64,000 bases of DNA from NCBI RefSeq assembly GCF_002811875.1, contig NZ_NPDZ01000007.1, positions 62,001-126,000 on the forward strand. The letters are read 5' to 3'. A program made the position numbers and the translations under genes. This document shows positions 34,607 to 43,805 of this stretch, in pieces. This stretch comes from Leptospira perolatii (lineage in GTDB: Bacteria > Spirochaetota > Leptospiria > Leptospirales > Leptospiraceae). The notes beneath the pieces are model-generated. The model did no database searches. It worked only from the letters and a program-made list of their open reading frames with translations, and was not told where the DNA came from. Position 1 is the stretch's first letter, and each line of letters starts with the position of its first letter.

Positions 34607-35467
34607 ATGGGCGAATCAAAAAGTTTAGATCATTACGAAATTCTAATTACTCCGGAAAACAAATGGTATGATATCAATCTTTCGGAGATTTTCGGATATC
34701 GATACCTAATCTGGCTCTTTGTTAAAAGGGATTTTGTAACCTTCTACAAGCAGACAATCCTTGGTCCGGTTTGGTATTTGTTGCAGCCGGTTTTTACGAC
34801 CGGAGTTTTTACAATCGTGTTCGGAGCGATCGCCAGGGTTCCAACGGACGGAATCAATCCCATCCTATTCTATTTTTCCGGATCCGTAATCTGGGGTTAC
34901 TTTTCTGAGACTCTATTAAAGAATTCGAATACGTTCACGCAAAATGCTGCGCTATTTGGAAAAGTTTATTTTCCTAGGCTTGTAGTCGCAATTTCCACCA
35001 CCTTGATTTTTTATGTAAGGCTTTTCCTCCAGTTTGGACTGCTTGCTATCATTTTCCTTGTATTTTTTTTACGAGGAGAAGCAGTTCAACCAAAGTTAAT
35101 CAATTTTCTTCTGCTCCCTTTGATCTTGCTGCAATTAGGACTATTTTCCCTCGGAGCAGGCATTTTGATTTCCTCCTTTACGACCAAATACAAGGATCTT
35201 GCTTTCGTTTTGGGATTTGGAATTCAGCTATTCATGTACGCTTCTCCAATTGTATATCCGGCCTCTATCGTTCCGAAGAATTATCTGGACCTATATCTTC
35301 TTAATCCAATTGCAAGTATTGTGGAGCAATTTCGCTTCGTCCTCTTCAACACAAGTATATTAGAAGCCTATCATTTCGCTTATAGCTGGCTTGCCACATT
35401 GCTGATACTGCTGCTCGGCTTGATTGCATTTCACAAAGTTGAAAAGAATTTCATGGATACAATTTAG
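34607..35467 (+). CDS. wzm: O-antigen ABC exporter, permease subunit
   Basis: 286 residues with six membrane helices, ABC-2 type. The start FVKRDFVTFYKQTILGPVWYLLQP and the end LNPIASIVEQFRFVLF are typical of Wzm permeases. With Wzt (next gene, five bases away) it flips completed, lipid-linked O-polysaccharide across the inner membrane. This means an ABC-dependent rather than Wzx/Wzy-dependent polymer for at least one glycan here. Confidence 0.94.
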   Translation: MGESKSLDHYEILITPENKWYDINLSEIFGYRYLIWLFVKRDFVTFYKQTILGPVWYLLQPVFTTGVFTIVFGAIARVPTDGINPILFYFSGSVIWGYFSETLLKNSNTFTQNAALFGKVYFPRLVVAISTTLIFYVRLFLQFGLLAIIFLVFFLRGEAVQPKLINFLLLPLILLQLGLFSLGAGILISSFTTKYKDLAFVLGFGIQLFMYASPIVYPASIVPKNYLDLYLLNPIASIVEQFRFVLFNTSILEAYHFAYSWLATLLILLLGLIAFHKVEKNFMDTI

Positions 35468-35472
35468 GAATT

Positions 35473-36768
35473 ATGAGCAATATTAAGATCGATGGCCTTG
35501 GTAAGGTATATAGACTAGGAACCATCAATTACGGTTCTTTAGCTCACGACCTGCAATCCTATTGGGCGAAAATTCGAGGTAAAGAAGATCCTAATGCGAA
35601 AGTCTTTGATCATAAAAGACTTTCTGGTTCTCTATTCAAGGCTCTAGACGATGTTTCTTTCGAGATCAAGCGGGGAGAAAGAATAGGAATTATTGGAAGC
35701 AATGGAGCGGGAAAGTCAACCTTACTAAAAATTCTTAGTCGCGTAACAGGTCCGACTTCGGGCAAGATTCGGATCAAGGGTAAAGTCGCAAGCTTGCTGG
35801 AAGTTGGAACAGGATTTCATCCGGAGCTAACAGGTCGGGAGAATATTTTTCTAAATGGTGCCATTCTCGGCATGGGGAAATCCGAAATTACTAGAAAATT
35901 TGACGAGATTGTGGATTTTTCAGGTGTATCCGATTTCATCGATACTCCGGTAAAGCGTTATTCGAGCGGGATGTATGTAAGGCTTGCCTTTGCGGTAGCA
36001 GCACACTTGGAACCGGACATTATGATCGTGGACGAAGTCCTTGCCGTCGGTGATGCAGCGTTTCAGAAAAAGTGTTTAGGGAAGATGCAAGAAGTAGGTT
36101 CGGGTGGTGAGCGCATCGTTATATTCGTAAGTCATAATATGGATGCGATTCGACAATTGTGCACCAGAGGAATCGTACTAAGCGAAGGTAGACTAGTCTA
36201 TGATGGAGAAACAAGGGGTGCTGTAGATGTCTATCTGGATAAGCTAAAGGAGCAATTGAATGTCTCTTCTTCTTTGGCGAAAGAGGTCCATTTTGAATCT
36301 GATCTTCGTTATCCTAATCAGATTACTAAGTTTTCAATCTTAGGCGGCTCAGAGGGAAATCGATTTGATATTAACGACTTCATTGAATTTGAAATCGAAT
36401 ACCGGGTGAATGGAAGAATCTCGAATCTTATTGCGGATCTAAGGATTTTTCGTGATGCGGATTGTATTCTCTTGAGTTGCGTTGGGGACGAAGATTCATC
36501 CCTGCGAGAAGAGCATAAGCCAGGAAAATATATCGCGAAAGTCCGAATTCCTAAGAAGTTTTTGCCTGCCGGAAATTATATAGCGAAATCTAGGTTGCAT
36601 GTTCCACCTATTCATCCGGAGGGAATCTATGAACCCCCAACAGGATTGATGTTTTCTGTTCATGTTGACGGACTTATTTTGAAGAATCAATCTTATCTTC
36701 CGGCGTGGTCCGGAAAGGTTCTAACGCATGAGCCTTGGCAGGTTTCTTATGAGCCTAGTGCAAAGTAA
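35473..36768 (+). CDS. wzt: O-antigen ABC exporter, ATPase with C-terminal glycan-recognition domain
   Basis: 431 residues. Nucleotide-binding domain at about 1-250: Walker A GSNGAGKS (75-82), signature YSSGMYVRLAF, Walker B IMIVDEV and the HNMD switch. The C-terminal beta-sandwich (about 265-431) is the Wzt-C domain that, in studied systems, binds the capped non-reducing end of the O-antigen. The long form suggests that a terminal modification (for example by the following methyltransferase) is the export signal. Confidence 0.94.
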   Translation: MSNIKIDGLGKVYRLGTINYGSLAHDLQSYWAKIRGKEDPNAKVFDHKRLSGSLFKALDDVSFEIKRGERIGIIGSNGAGKSTLLKILSRVTGPTSGKIRIKGKVASLLEVGTGFHPELTGRENIFLNGAILGMGKSEITRKFDEIVDFSGVSDFIDTPVKRYSSGMYVRLAFAVAAHLEPDIMIVDEVLAVGDAAFQKKCLGKMQEVGSGGERIVIFVSHNMDAIRQLCTRGIVLSEGRLVYDGETRGAVDVYLDKLKEQLNVSSSLAKEVHFESDLRYPNQITKFSILGGSEGNRFDINDFIEFEIEYRVNGRISNLIADLRIFRDADCILLSCVGDEDSSLREEHKPGKYIAKVRIPKKFLPAGNYIAKSRLHVPPIHPEGIYEPPTGLMFSVHVDGLILKNQSYLPAWSGKVLTHEPWQVSYEPSAK

Positions 36769-36812
36769 GGTTATTCTCTGTTTTTATAAAAGAAAAATTA
36801 GGAAAATATAAT

Positions 36813-37685
36813 ATGATATCTTTGTTAAAGAGGGGATTTAGAAGACTTTTCCCCGTCCCGTCACCTTACCAGGAAAAAACTTCTCCTGCTACCAAAATTT
36901 CTTTAGTAAATTTCTATAACGATATCCGGGCGAAGGCAAAAAACGGGCAACTTCCTCCACTGAATAATTCTGGTTTTCGTATCTTCTCTCAATTTGAGGA
37001 AGACGGGCTGTTGTTATTCTTAATAGCTGCTCTCGAAGTAGAGAATAAGACTTTCATCGATATAGGAAGCGCTGATGGTATAAGTAGTAATTGTGCTAAT
37101 CTAGCTTTCAACTTTGGTTGGCATGGCCTTTTTGTGGACGGCAGTGAAAAAGCTATCGAAGCCGGTAGAAGGTTTTACGAGAAGCACCCTGATACTACTC
37201 ATTACCCGCCCGTTTTTGTATGTGATTTCGTTAAAAGAGAGAACATTAACAAAATTATTTCTGGCGCGGGATTTCATGGTCCTATCGGAGTAATGAGTAT
37301 CGACATCGACGGAAACGACTACTGGGTATGGGATGCGATTGAGACTGTCGAGCCGGCAATCGTAATCATAGAAACGCATATAGAATTTGGTATGAAAGAC
37401 CGAGTCGTTTCATATGATCCGAATTACTATTATCCAAATCCTAAGCACCCGGAGTATTTTGGGGCTTCCGCTGTCTCGATGAATAAATTGGCAAAGAAAA
37501 AAGGATACAGACTAGTGGGAGCAAATCACTACGGCTTCAATTTACTTTTTGTAAAATCGAATCTATTTCCTGATCGATTACCTGAGATTGATGTCGCTCA
37601 GATCCTGAATCATCCTCGAAATAGAGAAAGATTAAAATTAATTGATCCAATTGATACTTGGGAATTTGAATCCCCTATTAAATAA
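36813..37685 (+). CDS. FkbM-like methyltransferase
   Basis: 290 residues. A Rossmann-type SAM-binding fold starts with FIDIGSADGISSNCANLA (motif I) and FVDGSEKAIEA; MSIDIDGNDYWVWDAI is the acidic motif II. It looks like the sugar O-methyltransferases of the FkbM group. Its place just after wzt fits the known design in which a methyl cap stops chain growth and is recognised by the Wzt C-domain; the role here is inferred from that. Confidence 0.8.
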   Translation: MISLLKRGFRRLFPVPSPYQEKTSPATKISLVNFYNDIRAKAKNGQLPPLNNSGFRIFSQFEEDGLLLFLIAALEVENKTFIDIGSADGISSNCANLAFNFGWHGLFVDGSEKAIEAGRRFYEKHPDTTHYPPVFVCDFVKRENINKIISGAGFHGPIGVMSIDIDGNDYWVWDAIETVEPAIVIIETHIEFGMKDRVVSYDPNYYYPNPKHPEYFGASAVSMNKLAKKKGYRLVGANHYGFNLLFVKSNLFPDRLPEIDVAQILNHPRNRERLKLIDPIDTWEFESPIK

Positions 37686-37715
37686 TAACACAATTGCTAA
37701 AGAATTGCTCTCCAA

Positions 37716-38720
37716 ATGAAAAATAAAAAAATTCTTGTGACCGGAGCCGACGGCTTCATCGGCTCGCATTTAACCGAAGCGCTTGTCAGGCGAGGCTATT
37801 CTGTTCGCGCATTCGTATATTATAATTCGTTTAATTCTTGGGGATGGCTGGATCGATGCGCCGAGGATGTCAAGGGGCAATTCGAAGTTTTTGCGGGCGA
37901 TATTCGAGATCCGAATGGAGTTCGAACAGCCTTGAAGGGATGCGATTCGGTTATGCATCTCGCTGCTCTAATCGCAATTCCTTACTCTTACCATTCCCCT
38001 GATGCATATGTAGATACGAATATAAAAGGTACTTTGAATGTTGTGCAAGCATCTCGCGATTTGGAAATTTCAAAGGTAATTCAAACCTCGACTAGTGAGG
38101 TTTATGGAACAGCAAGATTTGTTCCAATTACTGAAGATCATCCACTTCAGGGGCAGTCACCTTATTCAGCGACCAAGATTGGTGCGGATCAAATCGCGAT
38201 GTCCTTTTATACTTCATTTTCAACACCGGTTTCTATTGTGCGACCTTTCAATACATACGGGCCGCGACAATCTGCAAGAGCGGTCATTCCAACAATTATT
38301 ACGCAGATAGCGAAAGGGAATCGCAAGATAAAACTCGGCGCTGTTCATCCTACGCGAGATTTTAACTTTGTATCCGACACTGTTTCAGGATTCATTGCAG
38401 CCTTGGAATCGGATAAATCAATCGGTGAAGTTATCAATATAGGAAGCAATTTTGAAATCTCTGTTGGAGATACAGTGCAGGCTATAGCTGAGTTGATGTC
38501 TGCCGAAGTAGTGATACTTTCGGATGACCAAAGGTTCCGACCAGATAAAAGTGAGGTCGAACGATTGTGGGCTTCGAATGAGAAAGCGCTTAAGCTTTTG
38601 AATTGGATTCCCGCTTTTGGTGGAAGGGAAGGATTCCGCAAGGGACTTTCGGAGACGATTGCTTGGTTTTCCGATGAGGAAAATCTTAAGCATTATAAAT
38701 CAGATATTTATAATATATAA
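37716..38720 (+). CDS. legB: LegB-type NDP-sugar 4,6-dehydratase
   Basis: 334 residues, extended SDR. GADGFIGSHLTEAL cofactor loop, TSTSEVYGTA and SPYSATKIGAD (YxxxK), and the long FNTYGPRQSARAVIPTIITQIA block match LegB, the first dedicated enzyme of legionaminic acid synthesis. It removes water from GDP- (or UDP-) GlcNAc to give the 4-keto-6-deoxy sugar. Stop and next ATG touch, so legB-legC are coupled. Confidence 0.92.
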   Translation: MKNKKILVTGADGFIGSHLTEALVRRGYSVRAFVYYNSFNSWGWLDRCAEDVKGQFEVFAGDIRDPNGVRTALKGCDSVMHLAALIAIPYSYHSPDAYVDTNIKGTLNVVQASRDLEISKVIQTSTSEVYGTARFVPITEDHPLQGQSPYSATKIGADQIAMSFYTSFSTPVSIVRPFNTYGPRQSARAVIPTIITQIAKGNRKIKLGAVHPTRDFNFVSDTVSGFIAALESDKSIGEVINIGSNFEISVGDTVQAIAELMSAEVVILSDDQRFRPDKSEVERLWASNEKALKLLNWIPAFGGREGFRKGLSETIAWFSDEENLKHYKSDIYNI

Positions 38721-39901
38721 TGTCAAAAAACGATTCTGTAACTGACCGGAGCCTAGATCTAATCATATCTGCGATTCGATCTGTCGTGGGTGATGGAAAT
38801 ATACCGCTTCATGAGCCCGTATTTCAGGGAAACGAATGGAAATATTTAAAGGAATGTTTGGATTCTACATTTGTATCATCTGTAGGTAAGTTCGTCGATC
38901 GATTCGAGAACGAGATAGCATCTTATACCGGAGCAAAGCATGCAGTCGCCGTAGTAAATGGTACAGCCGCACTTCATATTGCTCTAAAGTTAGCAGGCGT
39001 GCAAGCTGGGGATGAAGTGATCCTTCCGGCTTTGACTTTTGTCGCAACTGCCAATGCAGTTTCTTACTGCGACGCTACTCCGCATTTTGTGGATTCTGAA
39101 CAAAAACATCTCGGAATTGATCCGGTAAAATTAAGAGAGCATTTGAAATTTAATACGGAGATCAAAGGAGGATTCTGCATTCATAAAAAAACTGAGAGAA
39201 GAATCCGGGCATTAGTGGCAATGCATACTTTTGGCCATCCGGTTCAGATCGAGGAACTACAATCTCTCTGTAGGGACTTTCATCTGGAATTCATTGAAGA
39301 TGCGGCGGAGTCTTTAGGCAGTTTTTATTTCGGACAACATACTGGGACATTTGGGCTCTTTGGCACACTAAGTTTTAATGGCAATAAGACGATTACTACG
39401 GGAGGCGGTGGAGTAATATTAACCAATGATGCGGAACTTGCGAAGCGAGCGAAACATATTACGACCACAGCGAAGATTCCCCATCCATGGAGCTATGAGC
39501 ACGACGAGATCGGTTACAATTATCGAATGCCAAACTTGAATGCAGCCCTTGGTTGCGCTCAACTGGAGTCATTGCCGGATCTACTTTTAGCAAAAAGAAC
39601 TCTTTTTGAAAAATATTCTAATGCCTTTAGCGAAGTGAAAGATATTCTTATTTTTCCCGAGCCAGAGGGATGTAAAAGTAACTACTGGCTTCAAGCATTG
39701 TTGCTTTCAAAGGGAAATGTAGAGTTCCGGGATTCCTTATTAGAAAAAACAAATAAATCTGGAATTATGACAAGACCCGTATGGACCCTTCTTCATAAAT
39801 CGAAGCCATTTATTCATTGTCCTAAGGCGGATTTAGAATTCGCCGAGTGGTTAGAGGACCGACTGATTAATATTCCGAGTAGCTCCAATCTGTGCAAGTG
39901 A
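38720..39901 (+). CDS. legC: LegC-type PLP aminotransferase
   Basis: 393 residues, DegT/DnrJ/EryC1 aminotransferase. Adds the 4-amino group to the keto sugar made by LegB. VVNGTAALHIALKLAGVQ, EDAAESLGSFY and FNGNKTITTGGGG (PLP Lys in this block) are typical; the N-terminal IPLHEPVFQGNEWKYLKECLDS is LegC-like. 159 bases follow before legI with no gene seen. Confidence 0.92.
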   Translation: MSKNDSVTDRSLDLIISAIRSVVGDGNIPLHEPVFQGNEWKYLKECLDSTFVSSVGKFVDRFENEIASYTGAKHAVAVVNGTAALHIALKLAGVQAGDEVILPALTFVATANAVSYCDATPHFVDSEQKHLGIDPVKLREHLKFNTEIKGGFCIHKKTERRIRALVAMHTFGHPVQIEELQSLCRDFHLEFIEDAAESLGSFYFGQHTGTFGLFGTLSFNGNKTITTGGGGVILTNDAELAKRAKHITTTAKIPHPWSYEHDEIGYNYRMPNLNAALGCAQLESLPDLLLAKRTLFEKYSNAFSEVKDILIFPEPEGCKSNYWLQALLLSKGNVEFRDSLLEKTNKSGIMTRPVWTLLHKSKPFIHCPKADLEFAEWLEDRLINIPSSSNLCK

Positions 39902-40060
39902 TGTCTTATTTATCCATAAGAAAATCATGATAACTGCATATATTAACAGAATGTTGAACGTTTCGCAAAAAAATTTACCTAAACGTTCTTGGGGAAAAAA
40001 TTGCAGTTTTAGAATTATTATTATCAGACATTTTTCTTCAGCCACCGTGAGTATCAGTAA

Positions 40061-41062
40061 ATGAAAACTTTGATTATTGCAGAAGCAGGGGTGAACCACA
40101 ATGGGAATATCGCCATGGCGCATCAATTAATTGATGTAGCGGCAGATGCAGGTGCGGACGTGGTTAAATTTCAAACTTTCGAGGCAAAAAGCCTCGTTAC
40201 GAAATTTGCCGCAAAGGCGGAATACCAGAGTAGAACTACGGACGCGAATGAAAGTCAGTATGAAATGCTAAAGCGTTTGGAGTTATCCAAGGAGAACCAC
40301 CGGGAGCTTATAGATCATTGTGTTAAACGAGGTATTATTTTTTTGTCTACCGCCTTCGATTTGGAAAGTTTAAGATTTTTGAATCAACTGAATTTAGGAA
40401 TGTTTAAAATTCCATCGGGTGAAATTACGAACTTGCCTTATTTGGAGGAAGTCGGAAGCTATAGGAAGCCGATTATTTTGTCCACCGGGATGTCCTGGCT
40501 TAAGGAAATTGAAGAAGCAATTTTTATACTAGAACAGTCAGGTACACCCAGAAATCGTATTACAGTTTTGCATTGTAATTCGGAATATCCGACGCAAATG
40601 GAAGACGTTAATTTAAGAGCTATGTTAACGATTCGTAATGCTTTTGACGTTGCAGTTGGTTATTCCGATCATACTCCCGGAATTGAAGTGTCCATAGCGG
40701 CGGTAGCGCTGGGGGCTTCTGTGATCGAAAAGCATTTTACATTGGATTCTAATCTTCCGGGCCCGGATCACAAAGCTAGTCTAGAGCCGGAAGAACTTTT
40801 TAGAATGGTTTCGGCGATCAGAAATATAGAAGTTTCTCTCGGAGATGGTATAAAAAGACCGACGAGAAGTGAGAGCAAGAATATTGCTATAGCCAGAAAA
40901 TCCGTGGTAGCGGCGAAATCGATACGTTCTGGAGAAATTTTTACCAAAGATAATCTAACTACGAAGAGGCCAGGATATGGAATTTCTCCGATGCATATAA
41001 AAGATGTTTTGGGGAAAAAGGCCAGTCGTGATTTTTCCGAAGACGAGATGATTGAAATCTAA
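40061..41062 (+). CDS. legI: Legionaminic acid synthase (NeuB family)
   Basis: 333 residues: a TIM barrel (IIAEAGVNHNGN, VVKFQTF, IPSGEITNLPYLE, HCNSEYP, VGYSDHTPG, EKHFTLD) followed by a C-terminal antifreeze-like SAF domain (VVAAKSIRSGEIF...LTTKRPGYGISP). Condenses PEP with 2,4-diacetamido-2,4,6-trideoxymannose to give N,N-diacetyllegionaminic acid. Order with LegG and PtmE matches the Campylobacter legionaminic locus, so I call LegI rather than pseudaminic (PseI) or sialic acid synthase. Confidence 0.92.
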   Translation: MKTLIIAEAGVNHNGNIAMAHQLIDVAADAGADVVKFQTFEAKSLVTKFAAKAEYQSRTTDANESQYEMLKRLELSKENHRELIDHCVKRGIIFLSTAFDLESLRFLNQLNLGMFKIPSGEITNLPYLEEVGSYRKPIILSTGMSWLKEIEEAIFILEQSGTPRNRITVLHCNSEYPTQMEDVNLRAMLTIRNAFDVAVGYSDHTPGIEVSIAAVALGASVIEKHFTLDSNLPGPDHKASLEPEELFRMVSAIRNIEVSLGDGIKRPTRSESKNIAIARKSVVAAKSIRSGEIFTKDNLTTKRPGYGISPMHIKDVLGKKASRDFSEDEMIEI

Positions 41063-41092
41063 ATAGTCCGGATTCGCAAAGTTTAAATTTCA

Positions 41093-41899
41093 GTGGAATA
41101 TCTTGATATTACATCCAAGAAAGATCTGGTCGTTTACCAAAACGAAATATTGCAATTATTTGAAGTGTCATATGGTAAACCTCTGGATCTTTCGATTTGG
41201 CAATGGGCCTATAGCGAGAATTTTTTTGGAGACCCGATTGTCTGCTTGGCGATAGAAAAATCACTGATTGTTGGACATTACGCTGTGATTCCTTTCCGTC
41301 TTCGGAACAATTCAGGAAAGTTATTAAATAGTTATCTTTCGATGACTACAATGGTAGCTCCTTCCCACCAGGGCAAAGGGTTGTTCACTATCTTGGCCAA
41401 AAGGGTATATGAGAACGGTGCTAAACTATATCCCGACTTCATGGTATTCGGATTTCCTAATGATAATTCTGTTCACGGATTCAAGAAGCATTTGGGGTGG
41501 CGCTTACAAGAAAGCAAGATTGCAGTTGCAAACAAACAAACTTTGCTGCAATCAGTTCCTTTTTTAAAAATTTATAATGATAGTTCAAGATTTTATCCTG
41601 ATCTCTCAAATCCAGAAGGATTGAGCTGGAGAATGTCGAAGCCCGGGAGTGAATGGGTTGCATTTGGTGGAGCGTACCTTAAGAAATTCGAAAGCCATTA
41701 CGATCTAATGTATTACGGGTCACCTAAGGACCTGGAGAATATTCCTGACGAAATATCTTTCAATGCACTGATTGATTCTCAGGTCTTGGCGGAAGCAGAA
41801 TTTTCCGAGACCAAGCCTTATCGATTCGGTTATTATTGCAGCGATAATCATAGTTTTCCTGAGTTTAAACTTTGTATGTCCATGTCGGACGTTTTTTGA
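41093..41899 (+). CDS. GNAT-family N-acetyltransferase in the legionaminic block
   Basis: 268 residues, GTG start. The acetyl-CoA motif is MVAPSHQGKGLFTILA, with VFGFPNDNSVHGFKKHLGW after it, like GNAT enzymes found in glycan loci. It sits between legI and legG and could be the 4-N-acetyltransferase (LegH role) that acts before hydrolysis by LegG, or could acylate the finished nonulosonate. The sequence does not tell which. The stop overlaps the legG start. Confidence 0.8.
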   Translation: MEYLDITSKKDLVVYQNEILQLFEVSYGKPLDLSIWQWAYSENFFGDPIVCLAIEKSLIVGHYAVIPFRLRNNSGKLLNSYLSMTTMVAPSHQGKGLFTILAKRVYENGAKLYPDFMVFGFPNDNSVHGFKKHLGWRLQESKIAVANKQTLLQSVPFLKIYNDSSRFYPDLSNPEGLSWRMSKPGSEWVAFGGAYLKKFESHYDLMYYGSPKDLENIPDEISFNALIDSQVLAEAEFSETKPYRFGYYCSDNHSFPEFKLCMSMSDVF

Positions 41900-43050
41900 T
41901 GAGAATACTCGCCTTTACCTCAATTCGCTCTGAATACGATTTAATGAGCCCGCTGTATTCATTATTGAAAAATGATCCGGAGATTGATTTTCGATTGGTA
42001 GTAGCAGGTGCTCACCTTTCTCCAAAGTTTGATTACAGTGTAAATTTGATTCGGCAGGATGGGTTTCCCATTCTCATCGAAATTGAAAGTCTTATTGATA
42101 GCGATACTGAATCTGCTCGATTAAAAAGTGCAGCAAATTTGCTGTTAGGTGCGATCGACCCAATTCGTATGTTTTCTCCTGATTTACTGCTTTTTGCTGG
42201 CGATAGAGAGGAGGTTTTAGTTGGTGCGATGGTAGGGGCATACTTATCAATTCCTTCCATCCATTTTTACGGTGGGGATCACGCAGAAGACGGTCATGTC
42301 GATAATCCAGTCAGACATGCGACTACAAAATTAGCAACTTATCATTTCGTAAGTCATCAAACGCATGCGGATAGGATTTTGCGGATGGGCGAACCTGAAT
42401 GGAGGGTAAAGCTGATCGGAAGCATAGCTTTAGATAAATTTAAAGTGGATCCACCCAAATCTGAAGATAATAAGATCAATCGTTTTAAGAATCTCGAAGG
42501 TAAGAAGGCAATCGTAATATATCATCCGATCAAGGAAGAGATTGCGAATTCTGGTCAAATCGTTCGAGACATGATTGAGGCTCTGCTTGAAAGAGATTAC
42601 ATATGCTTGGTCGGAGCTCCAAATACTGATCCGGGAAATGCCCAGATTAAGAAGGAAATCGATAAATTAGAAAGAGAGAACGAGCGGGTGATTTCGTATA
42701 AAAACCTTTCGAGATCTGAATTTGTTTCGTTGTTTAAGTCCGCGTCTCTCATCATAGGCAATTCTTCTGCAGGTTTACTAGAAGCTGCGAGCGTACCCAT
42801 CCCGGCAGTGAATGTCGGACATCGCCAGAAGGGTAGACTTTGTCCTGAAAACGTGATTTTTGTCGATGCCAGCACTGAATCGATTCGTACTGGAATTAAG
42901 CAGACAGAAGCACCAGAATTTGCTTCTAAGATTGCTTCGATGAAAAACCCGTTCGGAGACGGTGGTTCTGCAAAAAGAGCATACGACCTGATTAAGTCAC
43001 TGGATTTTAGATTTGCTTTACCAAAGCCTGAAGATCCACTGAAAATATAA
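41899..43050 (+). CDS. legG: LegG-type hydrolysing NDP-sugar 2-epimerase (NeuC family)
   Basis: 383 residues from ATG 41899. Frees and epimerises the GDP- or UDP-diacetamido-trideoxyhexose to 2,4-diacetamido-2,4,6-trideoxymannose, the LegI substrate. GT-B-like fold with TSIRSEYDLMSPL at the start, LLFAGDREE, YGGDHAEDG and a late IIGNSSAGLLEA block typical of NeuC/LegG. The TGA of the previous gene overlaps its ATG (TGATG). Confidence 0.92.
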   Translation: MRILAFTSIRSEYDLMSPLYSLLKNDPEIDFRLVVAGAHLSPKFDYSVNLIRQDGFPILIEIESLIDSDTESARLKSAANLLLGAIDPIRMFSPDLLLFAGDREEVLVGAMVGAYLSIPSIHFYGGDHAEDGHVDNPVRHATTKLATYHFVSHQTHADRILRMGEPEWRVKLIGSIALDKFKVDPPKSEDNKINRFKNLEGKKAIVIYHPIKEEIANSGQIVRDMIEALLERDYICLVGAPNTDPGNAQIKKEIDKLERENERVISYKNLSRSEFVSLFKSASLIIGNSSAGLLEAASVPIPAVNVGHRQKGRLCPENVIFVDASTESIRTGIKQTEAPEFASKIASMKNPFGDGGSAKRAYDLIKSLDFRFALPKPEDPLKI

Positions 43051-43085
43051 CAGAGTATTATATTTTTATATTTTAAAAAATTAAA

Positions 43086-43775
43086 ATGCAACACCAAGCA
43101 GTTTCCAAAATACGCAGATCTTTAGTAATAGCCCCACATCCCGATGACGAGTTATTGGGGGCTGGAGGGACGTTGCTTCGAAGAAAGGAAGAGGGTGTGG
43201 AAATCGGGTGGCTAATTGTCACAGGGATTTCCGAGGAGTTAGGTTGGAATTCTGAGAGGGTGCAAGCAAGAAGTGAAGAGATAAAATTAGTAGAGAAGGA
43301 GTTGGGGTTTGATCGAGTATTCAATTTACGCTATCCAACAACTCGGCTTGATCAAATTTCGATGAGTGAGCTCATCGGGGAATTCTCGAAAGTTTTTAAG
43401 GAGTTCGAGCCCAATGAGATATTCTTGCCGCATCGCGGAGACGTCCACTCAGATCATAGAGTTGTTTTTGAAGTTGGTTCCGCGTGTGCAAAATGGTTTC
43501 GGTATCCTTCAATTCAAAGGGTTTTAGCTTATGAAACTCTTTCTGAAACAGAGTTTGGACTGAATCACGAATCAAGATTTCTCCCAAACTATTTTATAAA
43601 TATTGAAAGCTATTTAGAAAAAAAAATAGAGCTCCTTTCCGTCTACAAGTCGGAAATGGGTCAGTTTCCTTTTCCTCGAAGTATAGAGAATGTTCGAGCG
43701 TTAGCGACCTTCCGCGGTGGGAGTGCAGGCTTTGCCGCAGCTGAAGCTTTTGAGCTTCTTATGGAAAGAAGCTAG
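43086..43775 (+). CDS. PIG-L-family N-deacetylase
   Basis: 229 residues. Zinc site motifs IAPHPDDELLGAGG and RGDVHSDHR are typical of PIG-L (LmbE-like) deacetylases, which remove N-acetyl groups from sugars. It is not part of the basic legionaminic route. Its place between legG and ptmE suggests it trims an N-acetyl so that another acyl or amidine group can be put on, giving a variant legionaminic acid. This is inference from context. Confidence 0.9.
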   Translation: MQHQAVSKIRRSLVIAPHPDDELLGAGGTLLRRKEEGVEIGWLIVTGISEELGWNSERVQARSEEIKLVEKELGFDRVFNLRYPTTRLDQISMSELIGEFSKVFKEFEPNEIFLPHRGDVHSDHRVVFEVGSACAKWFRYPSIQRVLAYETLSETEFGLNHESRFLPNYFINIESYLEKKIELLSVYKSEMGQFPFPRSIENVRALATFRGGSAGFAAAEAFELLMERS

Positions 43776-43805
43776 TTTTTAAGAATTTTCCGGAATATAT
43801 TATAT

